A DNA stretch of 64,000 bases from Luscinia megarhynchos (lineage: Eukaryota > Chordata > Aves > Passeriformes > Turdidae): the NCBI GenBank assembly GCA_034336665.1, contig CM067568.1:41768770-41832769 (forward strand). The letters are read 5' to 3'. A model generated the notes under the pieces. That model ran no database searches and was not told the DNA's origin. It saw only the letters and a list, made by a program, of their open reading frames with translations. Positions 48,126 to 61,300 of this stretch are shown piece by piece (position 1 is the first letter of the stretch; each line of letters opens with the position of its first letter). The position numbers and the translations under genes were made by a program.

Positions 48126-51100
48126 GACAGGGCTTTCAGGAGAGGAGCAGCCCTGTGCCCTGGGTGTGAGCTCAGGGTGTGTGGCCCCAACCCGGGGAGT
48201 TCTGATACCCTGCTCCCGCTTCTCTACGAGGTGTTTTTTGCTCAAACTTCATTTACACTTGAAAAAAATCTTCCTTATCAGTCATTAACTCAAAATCTTA
48301 TTGCTTCTGTTTCAGACCTAAAGAAGGACTTGTATATTCCTGCAAATTTATTTGTGTTTCTTTTGCCTTTATTTTGCACACAAATATATCCTCACTTACA
48401 TTCTGCAGCAAAGCTATGATGCTTCGAGTCCTTGAACAGCTCAGGAGCACAGCACTACTGGGTTTTCGGTGATCATTTATGTGGTTTGCACACACCTTAT
48501 CTGCCTGAAACCAATGCACCATGCAAGCCTAATAATTACTTTGAAATTGGATGTGTCCTTTTTTTAAGAATAGCAAAGAACTCTGTAGATGGTTCAGCTA
48601 CCTGCCCCTGAAGTAAAAATACCTGCAAGTGTGAAGACAGCATTTAGTTCTCCGTCTGGGAGGCTGCCAGACCAAATTATAGTCAGAGTTACCCCAGTTA
48701 CTGTGAGATATTCACATCTAAATGAAAGTCATTAGACGTCCCAAGAACATTGCATCAGAGCATCATTCTTTTGCCCATTTTATGAGTGAGTCTTTCTAGT
48801 TACAGACAGCGTCAAAGGGCTTCCTCCACCTCCCCAGAGGCTAGCAAGGGGCTGCAGTGCAAGGATTCCTCAGTACTCCTGCCTGGGGTAAAAATGTACA
48901 TGGGAATGTGATAGAGGGGTGATCTGCCTCAGTGTATCCTCCTTTTTCTGCAGTAACTTGAGTTCTATTTCTGAGCAATGATGTCTCATCTTCTCAAAGC
49001 AGTGACCTACTGCCTTGTGGAGATGAGCTGCAGTCAAGACTATCATTTCAGACCTGGTGCATACTTGGAGAGCATCTCTTTCAGCTTGGATACCATAGCA
49101 TCACAATAGGAGATGCAGTTCCTATAGATGGAGACACTCAAGATGCAATCGTCAGGGAACAGCATGAGGTGGTATCCTAATGCTGCTGCTCATTCTGTAA
49201 TGTATAGGTTAAAACAGGCAGCCTGTGGTGAGATGATAGCCCTGGGTCAGATGGAAGAGAATTTTTCTTTAAATAAGTCCTGTGAATTGAGATAGCATCC
49301 TCTTGTTTCCTACAGCCCTTCTTTTCATATAACTCCAGGGCCAAATCCCACTTAATTTATAGACTGACAAGATCTTAGAGCAAGAATGATAGCATGGTTG
49401 TAGAACACAGGCTATCATTTAGTGTATAAAGTGCCAATTTTATGACAAAGTGTATAATCTAATATAGTGTTGCATAGTGTCTGTGTTTGATAGGAAACCT
49501 CTGTAAGTCACCTCAGATTAAGAAGGGAAGAGTTTAAACTGTTAAATGGGTAATGACAAGGAGGAAAGCAAACAATTCAGGCACAAGTCTCCATTCTCTC
49601 CCCCAGCAGAGATTTAACAAGACAGGAAAATACAATCTGCCTGAAATCTGACATATGTTTTTTATGCTGTCTGATATCAGTGCATAGTTCCTGTTTGCTA
49701 TCCCTTCCCCAGGGCTGAGAGAGCTTTATAAGCAGGCACATATTCACGTATCCCCACAACGTGTTTTGAGAGAAGGTCTTTCTGTTTTGCAGGGTCCTTG
49801 ATGGCAGGATTGAAAATAGCTTTACTCAAATCAGTAATCTTAAGATTTTCCTGTGAAGGTATAATGAGGTGGATTTCTCCTACTGGCTACGCCAGAGATC
49901 TGTCTCTTCAGGACTTGCCAGGCTCTGAAAACAAAAAGGCATAATAGAAAAAGACATGAGAAATTATTACAGATTGATTGCGGGCTGAGTCCCAAACCTG
50001 AAAAAACAGCTTAAAATCCCACTGCAGGATTTGAGGACTTCCAAAAATTTGGATGATCAGGGCATGGAAGAGAGATTGAGATTTTCTCTGATTTACTCAT
50101 TTGAGGGTCTGAATCAGTGGCACAGGGTAGTTGGAGCCTTAGCTTTCTATATAGTCATTGGAGCACAGAGTACCTTCTGAAGAAGGCAGAGAGCCCAAGA
50201 AAGCCCAAGACTGAATTAAGCGAAGCTGATGTGGACAAGAAACTGGAACAGGCTCTAACTGAAGTGTTCAAAATAAATTTGGTGGTTAGGTGGGCAAAAA
50301 GCTCCTTTCCATTGTGATATTTATGTGTAATGTCATGAGGGTAAGCCTGGAGGAAGTCTAGCAATGTGATCCTTCCACAGGTATTGCCAGCTTTGGAAAA
50401 GCATGCGCTGAATTGCTGTGCCATTACACAGAGCAAACAATATGCATAACTTCAAAGGAAGATGACCATCTATTTCTCCAAGGAGGCAAGCTGATAATGT
50501 TTTGGTGTCAGTACAGTTCTCTGGGATCTGAGACTAAAATAACTTACTCCCTCTAATAAGAAGTTAATCAAGCTGAGGAAGCTGAGTGTAAGGTAAGTCT
50601 GAGTACATTGTTTTGCAGTTGGAGAATGAAAGGCACAGGTAAACTTATGACAAGCGTTTCAAATAAGGGCACTAAAATTTTATGGCTTAGTTTTGGGTGC
50701 TTATCTTCACAGAATCCAGTGCTGGATTTTCAAGACTATTGATGCCCACTATAGTAGAAGTTAAAGATACGTCTCCAGAAATGCAGTGCCCATTTTATCA
50801 GGTGAAATTGGCTGCATCTGAAACTGGAATTGACCTGTGTAAACCAAGCCCACAGCCTTTTATTTTAAAGTGAGATGCCAAGACAGAGCAACCAAAATTA
50901 TTGAAAAAAAATCTCTTTTATTTAGTGGCAGAGCTGTTTTCTCTAGCAATAATAAAGATAAATGTTTGAACAAGCAATTCCACAGTAAACCAGACTAAGA
51001 TCTCCTGGATTTCCATCCCTTGTGACTTTATGCAAGTATCTTTAATTTACTCTTCAAATGAGAAAACCCTTTCAAGATAGTCTAGGAAATTGAATCTTGC

Positions 51101-54100
51101 ATCCATATTTTCCAAATTAAGCTTTTCAATAGTTCTACATTAGGCTGCCAAAGTACCAACATACATGATAGGTCTCCATTGAAATAAGAGATTTTAATCG
51201 TCTTCAAAAAGTCAATGAAAACATTCCCTATGTTATTATATAATGGTAATAATTTAGGATAAAACCAGATGAGTTTACTATGGAAGATACTTTTTAGGAA
51301 AGGGATGCCAAACTGAAGGGGTCTTAGCTCTCACTTTTTGACTTTTTATTAAGACTTGAAGACGAATGATGAATCTTAAGACCAGAACACGACATTTTAT
51401 GCAAGTAGGAGTTACCAGGCAAGAGCCAGTTTTATTTTCTCTCTTCTGGAGCAAAATAATATTGAAAATTCCTTCCTGATAAGCAGTTGGCAAACCAAAA
51501 GAGTAGTTTTCATTTCTACATATTTTTTTTTACAATTACTACAGTAGAAGGAGTTACAAAATCTCTACCATGAACTAAGACCTTTTTCAAAAGCATTAAA
51601 ATTTTTGTACAAAATTATCTCAAGATCATCCCAATTCCATTAAGAATCACCTTGGAGTTGCAAAGTCTCATGACTGATGGAAGATACAAACTTTGTCATT
51701 CTGAAGGTAAATTTATGGCCTTCAGTTATGGTCTGTTTAATTCATATTTCACTTTATTCTGTCACAGACAGCCTTTCCTTGCTACTGGGTGCAAAATCCA
51801 GATCCAGATTTTTGGTCCCTCAAAAGGAGAGGAAAAATGAAATACTGCTTCAGCTTTTGAGGAAAACTTGCAAAGTACGAGATACTGAAATAAATTTTTG
51901 AACCCTCCACAAATTCAGAAGCATTATGATGGAGAAGAATCTTTGTGAGAAAATGTTTTTGAGGTAATGAGAGACACAAGAAGAAACACACCCTGTTTCC
52001 CCTGCTTCTTTCTGCTTGGGCTGTGAAATAATTTGACAGTTAGGAGTCAATTCCTATGGATTAAAGTAAATTCTGCTTTTGCCCTGCCTTCACTTCAAGG
52101 TTAAAGGGATGATAGGACACTATTTTTCACTGTCCCGTCTGTAGCCTACATCTACAGATGATCTCCTGTGGGAATGTGTGATGATCAGCACTAGATGGAA
52201 GCCACTTGTATTTTTTTTGCAATCTTTTAGCAGTAAATATGAAATCCTTGACAATTTCAAATATAAAGATTTAAGAGATAAAAGTTCAACTAAGCTAAAT
52301 TGTGGGCTTCTGTCTAGAAAACTGAATACATGCAGCAGTTACAGAACCAGGCTCTGTTCCCAGGAAAGTAGTGACACTAGAAAAAATATAGGTTTAGACC
52401 TGAAATGTAATGTGACATGGGACTACCAGAACACTCCTATAGGGAAAATAAAACCAAACAGCAAAAATGCTCCAGCCCCAGAAATTCAGAAAGAGTAACA
52501 AGTAGGATTAAAGAGGGATTTACTCTGTACACAGTGTAGTGAGAGCCAATACTAGAATATTGAGTCTAGCCAAAGTGTCTACATTTTAAGGAGAGCATTG
52601 AAAACATAATTGAAGTGCTATAGAAAAATGTTATACCATGGGCTTTAAGAGGTTTTCCTAAAGGAGTGAGTTGATTGCAGCATGTAAGTGCCTTCCTGAG
52701 AAGAAAATTCCTGGTAGTAAATAGTTCTTTAATCTAGTGGAGAAAATTATAGTGAGTCAGAAAGTATAAACTAAAGCTGGGAGAAAAAAAAATTGAATCA
52801 AATAACATATAAACAAAAGATCTAAGCAGTAAGAAAGCTTAAACAAGAACAGTGGTAGATTCTCTGTTCCTTGATGCCTCAAAAGCAAGACTATATTTCT
52901 TCCTGGATGATTCTTTAGCAAAATGTGATTTAGTTAAAAGAGAATCTGTTGGGATCCAGTCCAGTCTAACTCAATATAAAACCAGAAGAAACAAGGTATA
53001 TTTGCTTAACTGGAAACTAAACCCCCTAGGAACACCAGAACAAACAGGCCTCAGTCAAATGTTCTATTTTGGTTAAAAACACAAACCAGTTGTCACATGT
53101 TTTACCTCAAAATCCTTGGATGTTTTCTTAACTAGTAACAAAAAAGAAAAAAATCCTAAAGGGTTAAATAATCTAGAGATTTCCAGTTTCCTATTCAAAG
53201 CTTTCTGGTTGTAGCAAACATGATGAAACACAACTGGTTTGAATTTGTTGATTTCAGATTCTACCCAGCTGCATCCACTGCAATTAAGCAAACTTATTTG
53301 AATGACTGGTCCAGCATTGTTTCTAACTTGTGGTTGAGGTAAATCACTGGTGTCCAGTGCATGGTAATTCTTAACAGCATGCCCTCTGTTGAGTAACAGA
53401 TCTGGTTGCTCCAAAAACTTTCATTGCACTTCCCATTCTCTATATTTACTTCAGATTCTCGTGCTCCAGTGGATCATCAAACCATTTTCTTGAGAGATTT
53501 GCAATACTTTCCTTTTTTGCAAGGTTCATCTCTAACATTTAACTTCTCTAACAAGTGGTAATAATTTCCTTCTAGCTTTAGCTTGTATCATGAAGAAAAA
53601 ATAGAGATGTGTACTTTTAAAGCTAAAGAAAAACAAACTGAATAAGGAAGATACTCTAAAATGTTCTCATTTATCACTATTTAAAGAAAAGTGAGCTGGG
53701 AATGTGGTCTTTTACCCTGAGGACTACCCAGCTATTCCTATTGCAATTTACATGTTCCCTGATCTGATTACTGAGCTAAGACAAAACTCATGCTTGGTGT
53801 ACTTGCTGTACTTTTCATGGAAAACACTGGAGTTTTGTAACTGGATTTTCAGCTTGCCTCTAGTTATACAAAACTCTCTTTCTGTAGCAGCACTTTGCTT
53901 GTTTTCTCTAATCACACGTAGAACTAGAAGTTCAACACTCAGCACACCTTCATGATGTGCCTGTGCTGTTTAATGCTCCTGACAAACCAGGACAGCTGGC
54001 TAATTAATTAAGGATGAGACACTTGGTGATGTGCACCTGGAAATCATTAGATGCCTGGAGGTTACATGTTCATGAGTCCTCCCTTGGAATTTGGACGTTA

Positions 54101-56428
54101 TCTATTGTTTGTTTGTTTCCTTTGGTATCTGCTGGTAAAGTTCAAAGAAAGTGATCTGAGAAGCAGAAAGATGATTCCTTGCTTCTGGCCAGGTGCAATT
54201 AGTTGTATTTATTGGCAATAGGAACGCAGATTAAAAGTTGACTGGAGATGAAAGTGAATAGAGCATCTTGGGTCATTGTGTTAATTTAAATTGGTTAAAT
54301 TTATTCTGCGAAATAAATTCTCCTGTGGAAATTGAAGAAATAATAAAAAATGTGAATTAAGTATTGAGTTTTTTTCTTGTAGTTCACTCAAAAAATTGAG
54401 AGAAAAGGTCTGTGTGCCATGATACCACATACCATTCTCTGTTATGGCTTCATAACAGAGACAGAATGAGTTGCTCCCAGGCTGTCAGCTTTGAACTTTT
54501 CTACTCCTTCTCTTATGCTCAGCAACCATATGTTTTTTCCACAATATAGGCTGAGATATATTGCTTCATCACAATATTTTTTTTGTGGCTATGATGCTAA
54601 CACACAGATAATCCAGTAAAACTCTTCTGCTGGTCAGAAAATGCTTAGTCTTTGAAATAAACATTCCTATAAGAAGTTATCTGATTTGATGAAAATTGTA
54701 ATGAAAAGTTTTTCAGGTCTCAAATGATATTTGTAGGCAGCAGTAAGGATAACAAGAAGGAACTTTAGGATAATTTGGCAGTCTGGTATAGATTACAGGA
54801 AGAATTATCATGTTATATGTAGTGAAAATGTAATTTTTAAATTTTTTTTTTTTTAGAGAGCAGGTGTTTTTTTCATTTACTAATAATGTTTTCCTGCTGC
54901 ATTAACTAATAGGAATCTGCCTTGGAGTCAGAGATTTCTGAGCTGCATTCTGCAGAACAAGAAATTAGGCAGAAAATTTAAAAGACATAAGTGAATAGTC
55001 AGCCATGGAGGTCAACATGGCTCCTTCCCTTCTGCTCTGCTATCGTCCAGCACAGTTCAATGGGCTGAAACATTTTGTTGGATTAACTAATCTGTGTTGG
55101 ATCTTAAATATATGATTTAGTGCAGCTGAACAAGCTCCTAAAAGACAGCTGAGCCATGGTAAATCTTACTTTTAGCCTGTGTCAGATCTGAGATAATTTA
55201 GCTTTTCCCACCGTGAAATTACTGGTAATACAATACAAACATATGCTTCTATGGAGAAGAGCGTATTTTAGAGGCAGATTATACTAACTTTTTTCTTTGT
55301 TTCTTTCTTTTTCTGTTAATACTGGTGGTTTAAACAACATTTTTTGCCCTTTTATTCAGAACTGTCTGCAGAGGTCTCCTGTTAGTTTCTGCTACCATCT
55401 GTTCCTCTGTTTTAACAGCACAAAACATCAAATAGACTTTTTTGTTTTTAAAACCATTGCCAATTTCACTGAAAGGAGTGCATAAAAAATCAGAACAGAA
55501 TAACTGAGAAATTTACAAGAGGAAGAGTTGCAAAATTATGGAAAAGCTGTTATGCTTGTTGACAACTTTAAATTAAAGCTCAGATATGCCTTTTCAAGTA
55601 GGAGGTGGTCGATCCTATTCCCCCCCTTCAGCTGACACTCTGGGTCTAACTTGATTAGAGTCAACAAAACACATTCCTTGGGAGTAGAGGAAGACCAAAA
55701 GACAGGAAGTAATTGAACATATATAAAACCAGATTATTTTGGGTTCCAGTTCAATATTCACTGAGAAAAATTATATTGCCTTTTCTATTTTTAATAAGCC
55801 AAAAGAAGAAAGGCAGGGATCATGAAATGCAAAGACACAACCAGATTATATAGGTTCTTTGCTGCTGTTTATTTTTGCCCTTCTGGAATAAAGAAGGAAT
55901 GAGACAAGCATGTGACACCCAGACAAATACAAATTGCAGCCACAACAACTTGGTTGTGTTAATTTTCGTTAAAAGTCTAACTGTATTATCTGCACTAATA
56001 ATGTTATTGTTTAATTAAAAAAAAAAAAAAGGTTCACCTCGGGAAGGCACAAATAATGAGAGGCTGTTCCCAAGGAAGATATTTAAAATCAATGCATTCA
56101 AAGAGGAAAACTACATGGGAGGTCACTGGGGTGGTCTTAACTTGGGATGCTGTCTATCTTTCTGTGTTATATTGGATTATGTACATGACATGCACTGAGG
56201 GAGATTTGGTTTATGGTAAGGTTTATGATCTTACAAGGAAATAACTCTATAAGAAAAAAAAATATGCTATTCAACAGGCCAGAGAATTTGAAATGAAAAA
56301 ATGAAAAATTTAATATTAAAACCAAGCTGTGTAGGTAATAATGGGATAAAGAAGTAAAAGGCTGATGACAGTGACATCACTCAGAAAATGAGAACAAAAT
56401 GTGACAGCTTTGCTTTTTAGAGGCAAAG
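48126..56428. other. Unassigned non-coding stretch
   Basis: About 8 kb contains no gene or interspersed repeat I can identify. Open frames of up to 113 codons (53073-53414, minus strand) lack recognisable motifs. If the CpG island starts a rightward transcript, this would be first-intron sequence. A T-rich run lies near 54841-54855 and an A14 run at 56017-56030. Confidence 0.55.
56017..56030. repeat. Poly-A run (A14)
   Basis: A run of 14 A follows TTTAATT. No retroposon body is recognised upstream. Confidence 0.85.
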
Positions 56429-56508
56429 ATTCACAGAATTCACAGAATGACTAGATTGGAAGAGACCTTCAAGATCATCAAGTCCAACCAGTGCCCTAAC
56501 ACCTCAAG
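56429..56508 (-). mobile_element. CR1 retrotransposon 3' end
   Basis: ATTCACAGAATTCACAGAAT, GACTAGATTGGAAGAGACC, TTCAAGATCATCAAGTCCAA and CCAGTGCCCTAACACCTCAA form the reverse complement of a CR1 3' end. It is the same subfamily type as the plus-strand copy at 24.85-24.99 kb (sense GGACTTGATGATCTTGAAGG). After ACCTCAA the match stops, so it is 5'-truncated to about 80 bases. Confidence 0.85.
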
Positions 56509-57808
56509 ATATTGGAGTGAGGGTGTTCAAAAAGACACAATTTCTCAATTTTTTGTGGGATTCAAGAGACCAAAAATGCCAACTCCAGACCCATTCCTGT
56601 AAGAATTTTGCAACCTCTCCTTGTATTTCAGTGATTTGTATAAGAGAAGAATGAAAAAAGGCTAAGTGAATTTGCTTGTGTGTGTGAAGATCAAGGCTGG
56701 TGAAAAGCCACTGTGCTGGTCAGAAAGCAGTCTTTAATGGCAAGATTTACTGGGATTGTGAAATAATTTCCCCAAAGGAAGCTGCTGAAGCAGCCCCATT
56801 TAAAACAGTGCTTTCAGGTGTACTAGGGAATCTTGTGTAGAGAGCAATCCTGCTGGGGCCAAGGTAGCCATGATGTGCTGGCAGCCCTAATGCACCTTCC
56901 CTGTTTTAGTGTCTGCTAATCTGCTACAGCCCTTTGTGTAGCCCAGTTGGTTTGGGAGAAAGTTTTGAGTACATTTTCTTTTGTCCTAACTAGTCTCACC
57001 GCTTTTCATGATCTTCCATTTCATTGCCTAAAAGCAAGCTTCATTTTGACAATTGTGATTCATGGATTTCTTTAGTGTCCTCATGTTCCATTGTTAATGC
57101 ATCAAGAGAATATATAGGCTTCCAGCACAGCTGGAAAAAAATAGTCCAGTACTATTTCAGTCTCTTAACATTCCGTTGACATTGTGAGAAATTATGTAAA
57201 GAGCCCTAGGATTCTTATTTCTGTTGCCAACAGCCTACAAGACAGTTTAGACTGGGATTGGGAAAGTTATGATTTGTGATGCCTCACTATGCCAAAAGAG
57301 GTGGGGAACAGCCTTCACTGGCACCTGCACTTGGTCCAAAAATTGAAAAGGAAGAGACTGGGTCATTATGTGCAAACCATTTGTATTACAGGCCTCAAGT
57401 AGCTGCTTGTGCCTCAGCTTAGGTTTGGAAGAAATAAATGAATCCCCAGAAAGCTGAATGCTGTTGGAGGAGACAGTTAGGTTTCCTCTCTTCTTACACT
57501 CTGAATGGGATCTATTTAATAATGAGCCTGCTTATTCCACTCAGTGTGAAACTATAAATGTCATCAGGGCTTTCATACAAAGAATGTATCCCCTGCACAA
57601 CAATGGAGGGAGCAAAAAATGTGCTCTGTGTCACTGTGATGAGTATATTAGAAAATGCTGGGATAGAGAGCCTGTTAAATACTGCCTCAAAGCAGGGTCA
57701 CAGATTCATGGTGGTGGGTTAGCTCACTCACACTGCTTCCTGCCATTCAGGAATATTCAGGCAATTTCTGGATTTCTGAAGAAAAACTGCTTCTAAGATG
57801 ATCACTGG
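56509..57808. other. Unassigned non-coding stretch
   Basis: No gene or repeat is recognised. A 112-codon plus-strand frame at 57458-57796 has several Cys and His residues but no recognisable zinc-finger spacing, and I do not support it as a gene. Confidence 0.5.
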
Positions 57809-57822
57809 TGTTGGGTTGTGAA

Positions 57823-57850
57823 CCAGCCCAGCCCAGCCCAGCCCAGCCCA
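57823..57850 (+). repeat. (AGCCC)n short tandem repeat
   Basis: About five and a half copies of AGCCC/GCCCA lie head to tail near the 5' end of the LTR. Confidence 0.9.
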
Positions 57851-57997
57851 AGCCCAGCAGCAAGGAGCCAGGCCAAGAACTGCTGACCACAGCCCAGGCC
57901 AGCACTCTGGAAAGTGAGAGATGCAACATGGATGATCTGGCCTTTTTGGGGGTTTATCCATCATTGTTTTTCATTAGACCTGGGGTTGGGGAATCAC

Positions 57998-58164
57998 AGC
58001 TGTGGAGAGCACTCACCATCTTGTCTTTGTCTCAGGAGAGCAAGTGGCACTAGCTGTGGAGAGCATCTGATGTCATGTCTTTTGCTTCAGGAATAACTAA
58101 CTGTGTGTCACTGCTGAGCTGCAGGAACGTTGCCATCTTGTTTTTGTCTCAGGCAGAACTAAGT
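57998..58164 (+). repeat. Three imperfect tandem repeats inside the LTR
   Basis: Units start at 57998, 58052 and about 58117. Each begins AGCTGTGGAGAGCA or AGCTGCAGGAACG, then has a CATCTTGTCTTTGTCTCAGG-like segment. Spacings are about 54 and 65 bases. Repeated blocks of this kind are common in retroviral U3 regions, where they can act as enhancers; that role is inferred here. Confidence 0.65.
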
Positions 58165-58389
58165 TGAGGTGATGAACACCTTTTATGTGTAAAGCACCTT
58201 GTCTTTCACATGCTTTTGCTATTAATATTGTTGCTGTTACTGTGTGTTCCTTCTCCATTGCTGTTTGCTTTCAGTAAATTTTTATCTCAGTCTATAGTCT
58301 CTGACTTTGTCCCTCTCACCAGAGAGGGGTGGAGGGGACGAGAGTGTCTTACCTGGAGCTTACTTCCCAGCTAGTTTTATACTACCACA

Positions 58390-61300
58390 AGATAACTAGC
58401 TGAAGTACATGGAGTATGTCAGGGATGCTTTTCTATGCTTTAATGATCCTCGGGTTTATTGTGTTGGCATTTTCTCCTCAGTTTGTATTAGCAGTTTGAA
58501 GATAAATTTTAGTAATTTTTATTGGTAAAGTATTGTGTCTTGGCTGCAAGAATGAGGGTCACTATAGCCAGAAGCTGTGAAAGTCAATTTTGACTTAACA
58601 TCAACCCTGCTGCTTTAGCTCTGGGACTCTGCTGTTCCAGACACACATTTGTAGCAGATTGACTGGAGGGTTGTGAGGCAATTACAAGAACACTTAAATA
58701 CTTGGCCAAAGCTGCCAAACTCTCATTACTTTCCATCAAAACCAGAAACCCCAGGTGGGATGCCATGAGCTTGCAGGCAGGTGCCTTGTCTCACATATAT
58801 CTCCATGCACACTATCTGCAGTCCTGTACTTTTGTATAAGGCGAAAGCTTGTTAAATACAATGTTGATTTTCTTTCTTTTATTGCTGGAATTACTAATAA
58901 GGCTTACTGACAGTAACAACATTTTCAAGCTTTCCGTGGGTTTTCTGTCTTGACTATACACAGTGATTATCCAGGGGTGTTGTCATGCATCATTTTGGAC
59001 AATTGCATGAAAGAAAGCTGGCAGATATGATAATGAGTTGGAAACTGTTTTTATGCCTATCCTACATGGCACATGCCCTCCATTGTGAACAGCTGGTTGA
59101 GATCCTTCCTTAACATGGGGACATTTGAAACATGCATATTTTTTTAAAGTTTACTGCTACAAAAGAATTTGGGTAGACACAATGTACAAGAGGGATAAAA
59201 AGGAAATTTCTGAGTAAGCATGAACTCTTCAGTGAGTGGTGTATTTTCTCTTGTGAGACATGTTTGTGTTTAGGAAATTAATTATTAACTGGAAGAGACT
59301 TTTATGGCAACATTTACCACATTTGTGAGGCATACATGACTAAATAATTCCCTTGCTGACATATGGAACAGTGCCTTCTCTCTGCCATCAAGCCCCATAT
59401 GTATCTGTCTCCCAGAGACACTTTACTAGGACCTTCACCATGAAATGGACTCTTATGTTTTTGTGAGTCAAGGGGTAATGAGAATGGACTAAGGCATTAA
59501 TGTATTCAAGACAGATGATAATTTCCTGCTGCTATAAAAGGCATAGCATCTACTCTCAGAGTAGGAAACACTGATTCTCTGACAGTGCTGTTTTATTCCA
59601 AATGACTGAGGTATTTCCGTCTGATGGTGTGGGTATGTTAGAGTGACAATTTCCCTGTTTTATATCTATTTTATTTCCTTAAAAAAGTAGGGTTCATTCT
59701 CAGAGTACTGTATTTTCTTCCATAATGGTATCGGTTCCCCACAAACAGAGTTTGACCTTAAAATTTGTGTGTATTGTTCATCCCTCTTGTAGGACTTGGT
59801 AGTGGCCCAAGAATATACTTTTTATTTGTGCACAGTGTCTGTAAAAACTAACAAAAACGAAATACTAGGTAAAAATTGTGGATTAGGAAGACATACTGGC
59901 TTTATTAATTTAGAAGTCTCGAGTTCTAAAGACTGGATCATGCACATTCATCTGCTAATGTGCTGCATGCATCTCTGAATGCCTTACTTACACTTTGAAC
60001 AGTGCAAACCTCCCTCATCGAGATACTTCATTTTGGCACCTTAGTTGTCTGTGAAAAGACTCTGCAAGCAGACTTAAAGGTATAAAGTAAATATTTTTTA
60101 GATAACACATCTGAGAGAGAGAGGATTTAGGGAACTGCAGGGCAAAATGCTGGCAGGCTCACCACCTGAGAAAGTACCCCAAGAGCCTTTCCTTACAAAG
60201 CAGGCATGGGTCCGGAGGGGTAGGATTGATTTCTTCTGCTCCCTCAAGCCAATCCTCTATGATTATGAGGTGCCATTTTTCTGGTTTTCCCCTTAGGATT
60301 CTATACCTTGCCACTTCAGTGGTTTTTTTGCTTGAATCTCAGAGCTACCCACTGTTCCTGGCCCAGGGGTAATTTGTAATTTTCCCTTTCTTATCTCTAA
60401 GGTTTGTTTTCTGAAGACTTTCTCACAGCATTTTCCAGAGGTGATTTCCTGAGAACTCCATGCCAAGATGACAAAATTGTGTCAGATCAGAGTTGGGTCT
60501 TAAATCCTTGGAGAAGAAAGCTCCTTGCCACAGGCTGAAAGTTTGTATATGTTTGATGTAAGATGGGATAAGTTCTTGCAAGAAGAGTCCATTGAGAATC
60601 ATCATATTCACAAAAATGCTATTTGGCTTCAGAGGTCTCTGAGTCTCACATTACAAAAAGCTTGCAAGAGGCACTGAGGAAATCATATTTGCTGCATTCT
60701 TATACTTCTCCCTAGGTATTAGCAGAGAGTGACCTTTCATCTGATGTAGCATGACTGCTCTTATAAATCTGTGTATAGTTATGATTGCTCTGGGATAGAA
60801 GAGGGACTGGTTTTGAATGAAAAGCAGTCCTTATTTGCTATTGATCAGCATGAGAATACTGTGGTTTAGGGGGACAGCAGTTATGGCCTCTCTTTCCTTC
60901 TGTTTTTACTCCATTGCTCAGGTGGTCACCAATTCAGGTTTCATTCTTCATGGTCATGGATATTTGGGAGATGGTGATCCTTAACATGTGGTTTCTCTAA
61001 ACTCACCATGAACATCAGCTGGACCCATCTCCTTTCCACTGCACACCTTGGCACTTTCATTCACTCTCCCAAATGAACGTGGCAGGGGGAAATCCAAATT
61101 GAAGGGATAATGTGGGAGACTGGTTTTTGGAAAGCGGCTGATTATCAGTGGAGTATAATCTTCCTATGGAATGAAATAATTCTGAAAGCATGTATGATCC
61201 TGATCTTGATTTTGTAATCCATAAAAAGCTGTTCTAGGACTTCCCTATCTCCCTTCTTTCCCTTAGTAAGACCTCCATTTTCTGACCACTGTCACAGGTG

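Larger units (their letters stand above)
57809..58389 (+). mobile_element. Probable solo LTR of an avian endogenous retrovirus
   Basis: The 581-base stretch begins TGTTGGGTTGTGAACCAGC and ends GCTAGTTTTATACTACCACA. The two ends are imperfect inverted repeats and keep the TG...CA of integrated LTRs. Near the 3' end there is a polyadenylation-like AGTAAA (58273-58278) in CTTTCAGTAAATTTTTATCT, then a U5-like part with CACCAGAGAGGGGTGGAGGG, as in other avian LTRs. Inside are a GCCCA pentamer run (57823-57850) and three imperfect repeats of about 55-65 bases. No matching target-site duplication is evident and no internal retroviral genes adjoin, so it is an old recombined copy. Family name uncertain. 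Confidence 0.6.

Noticed and set aside
47867..48245. Several open frames on both strands across the CpG island, rich in Ala, Arg, Gly and Pro
   Set aside because: High GC removes stop codons in all frames, and none shows a domain. Kept as a possible first-exon region only.
57458..57796. 112-codon frame with several Cys and His residues
   Set aside because: Spacing does not fit a zinc finger, and it ends just before an LTR with no exon signals.
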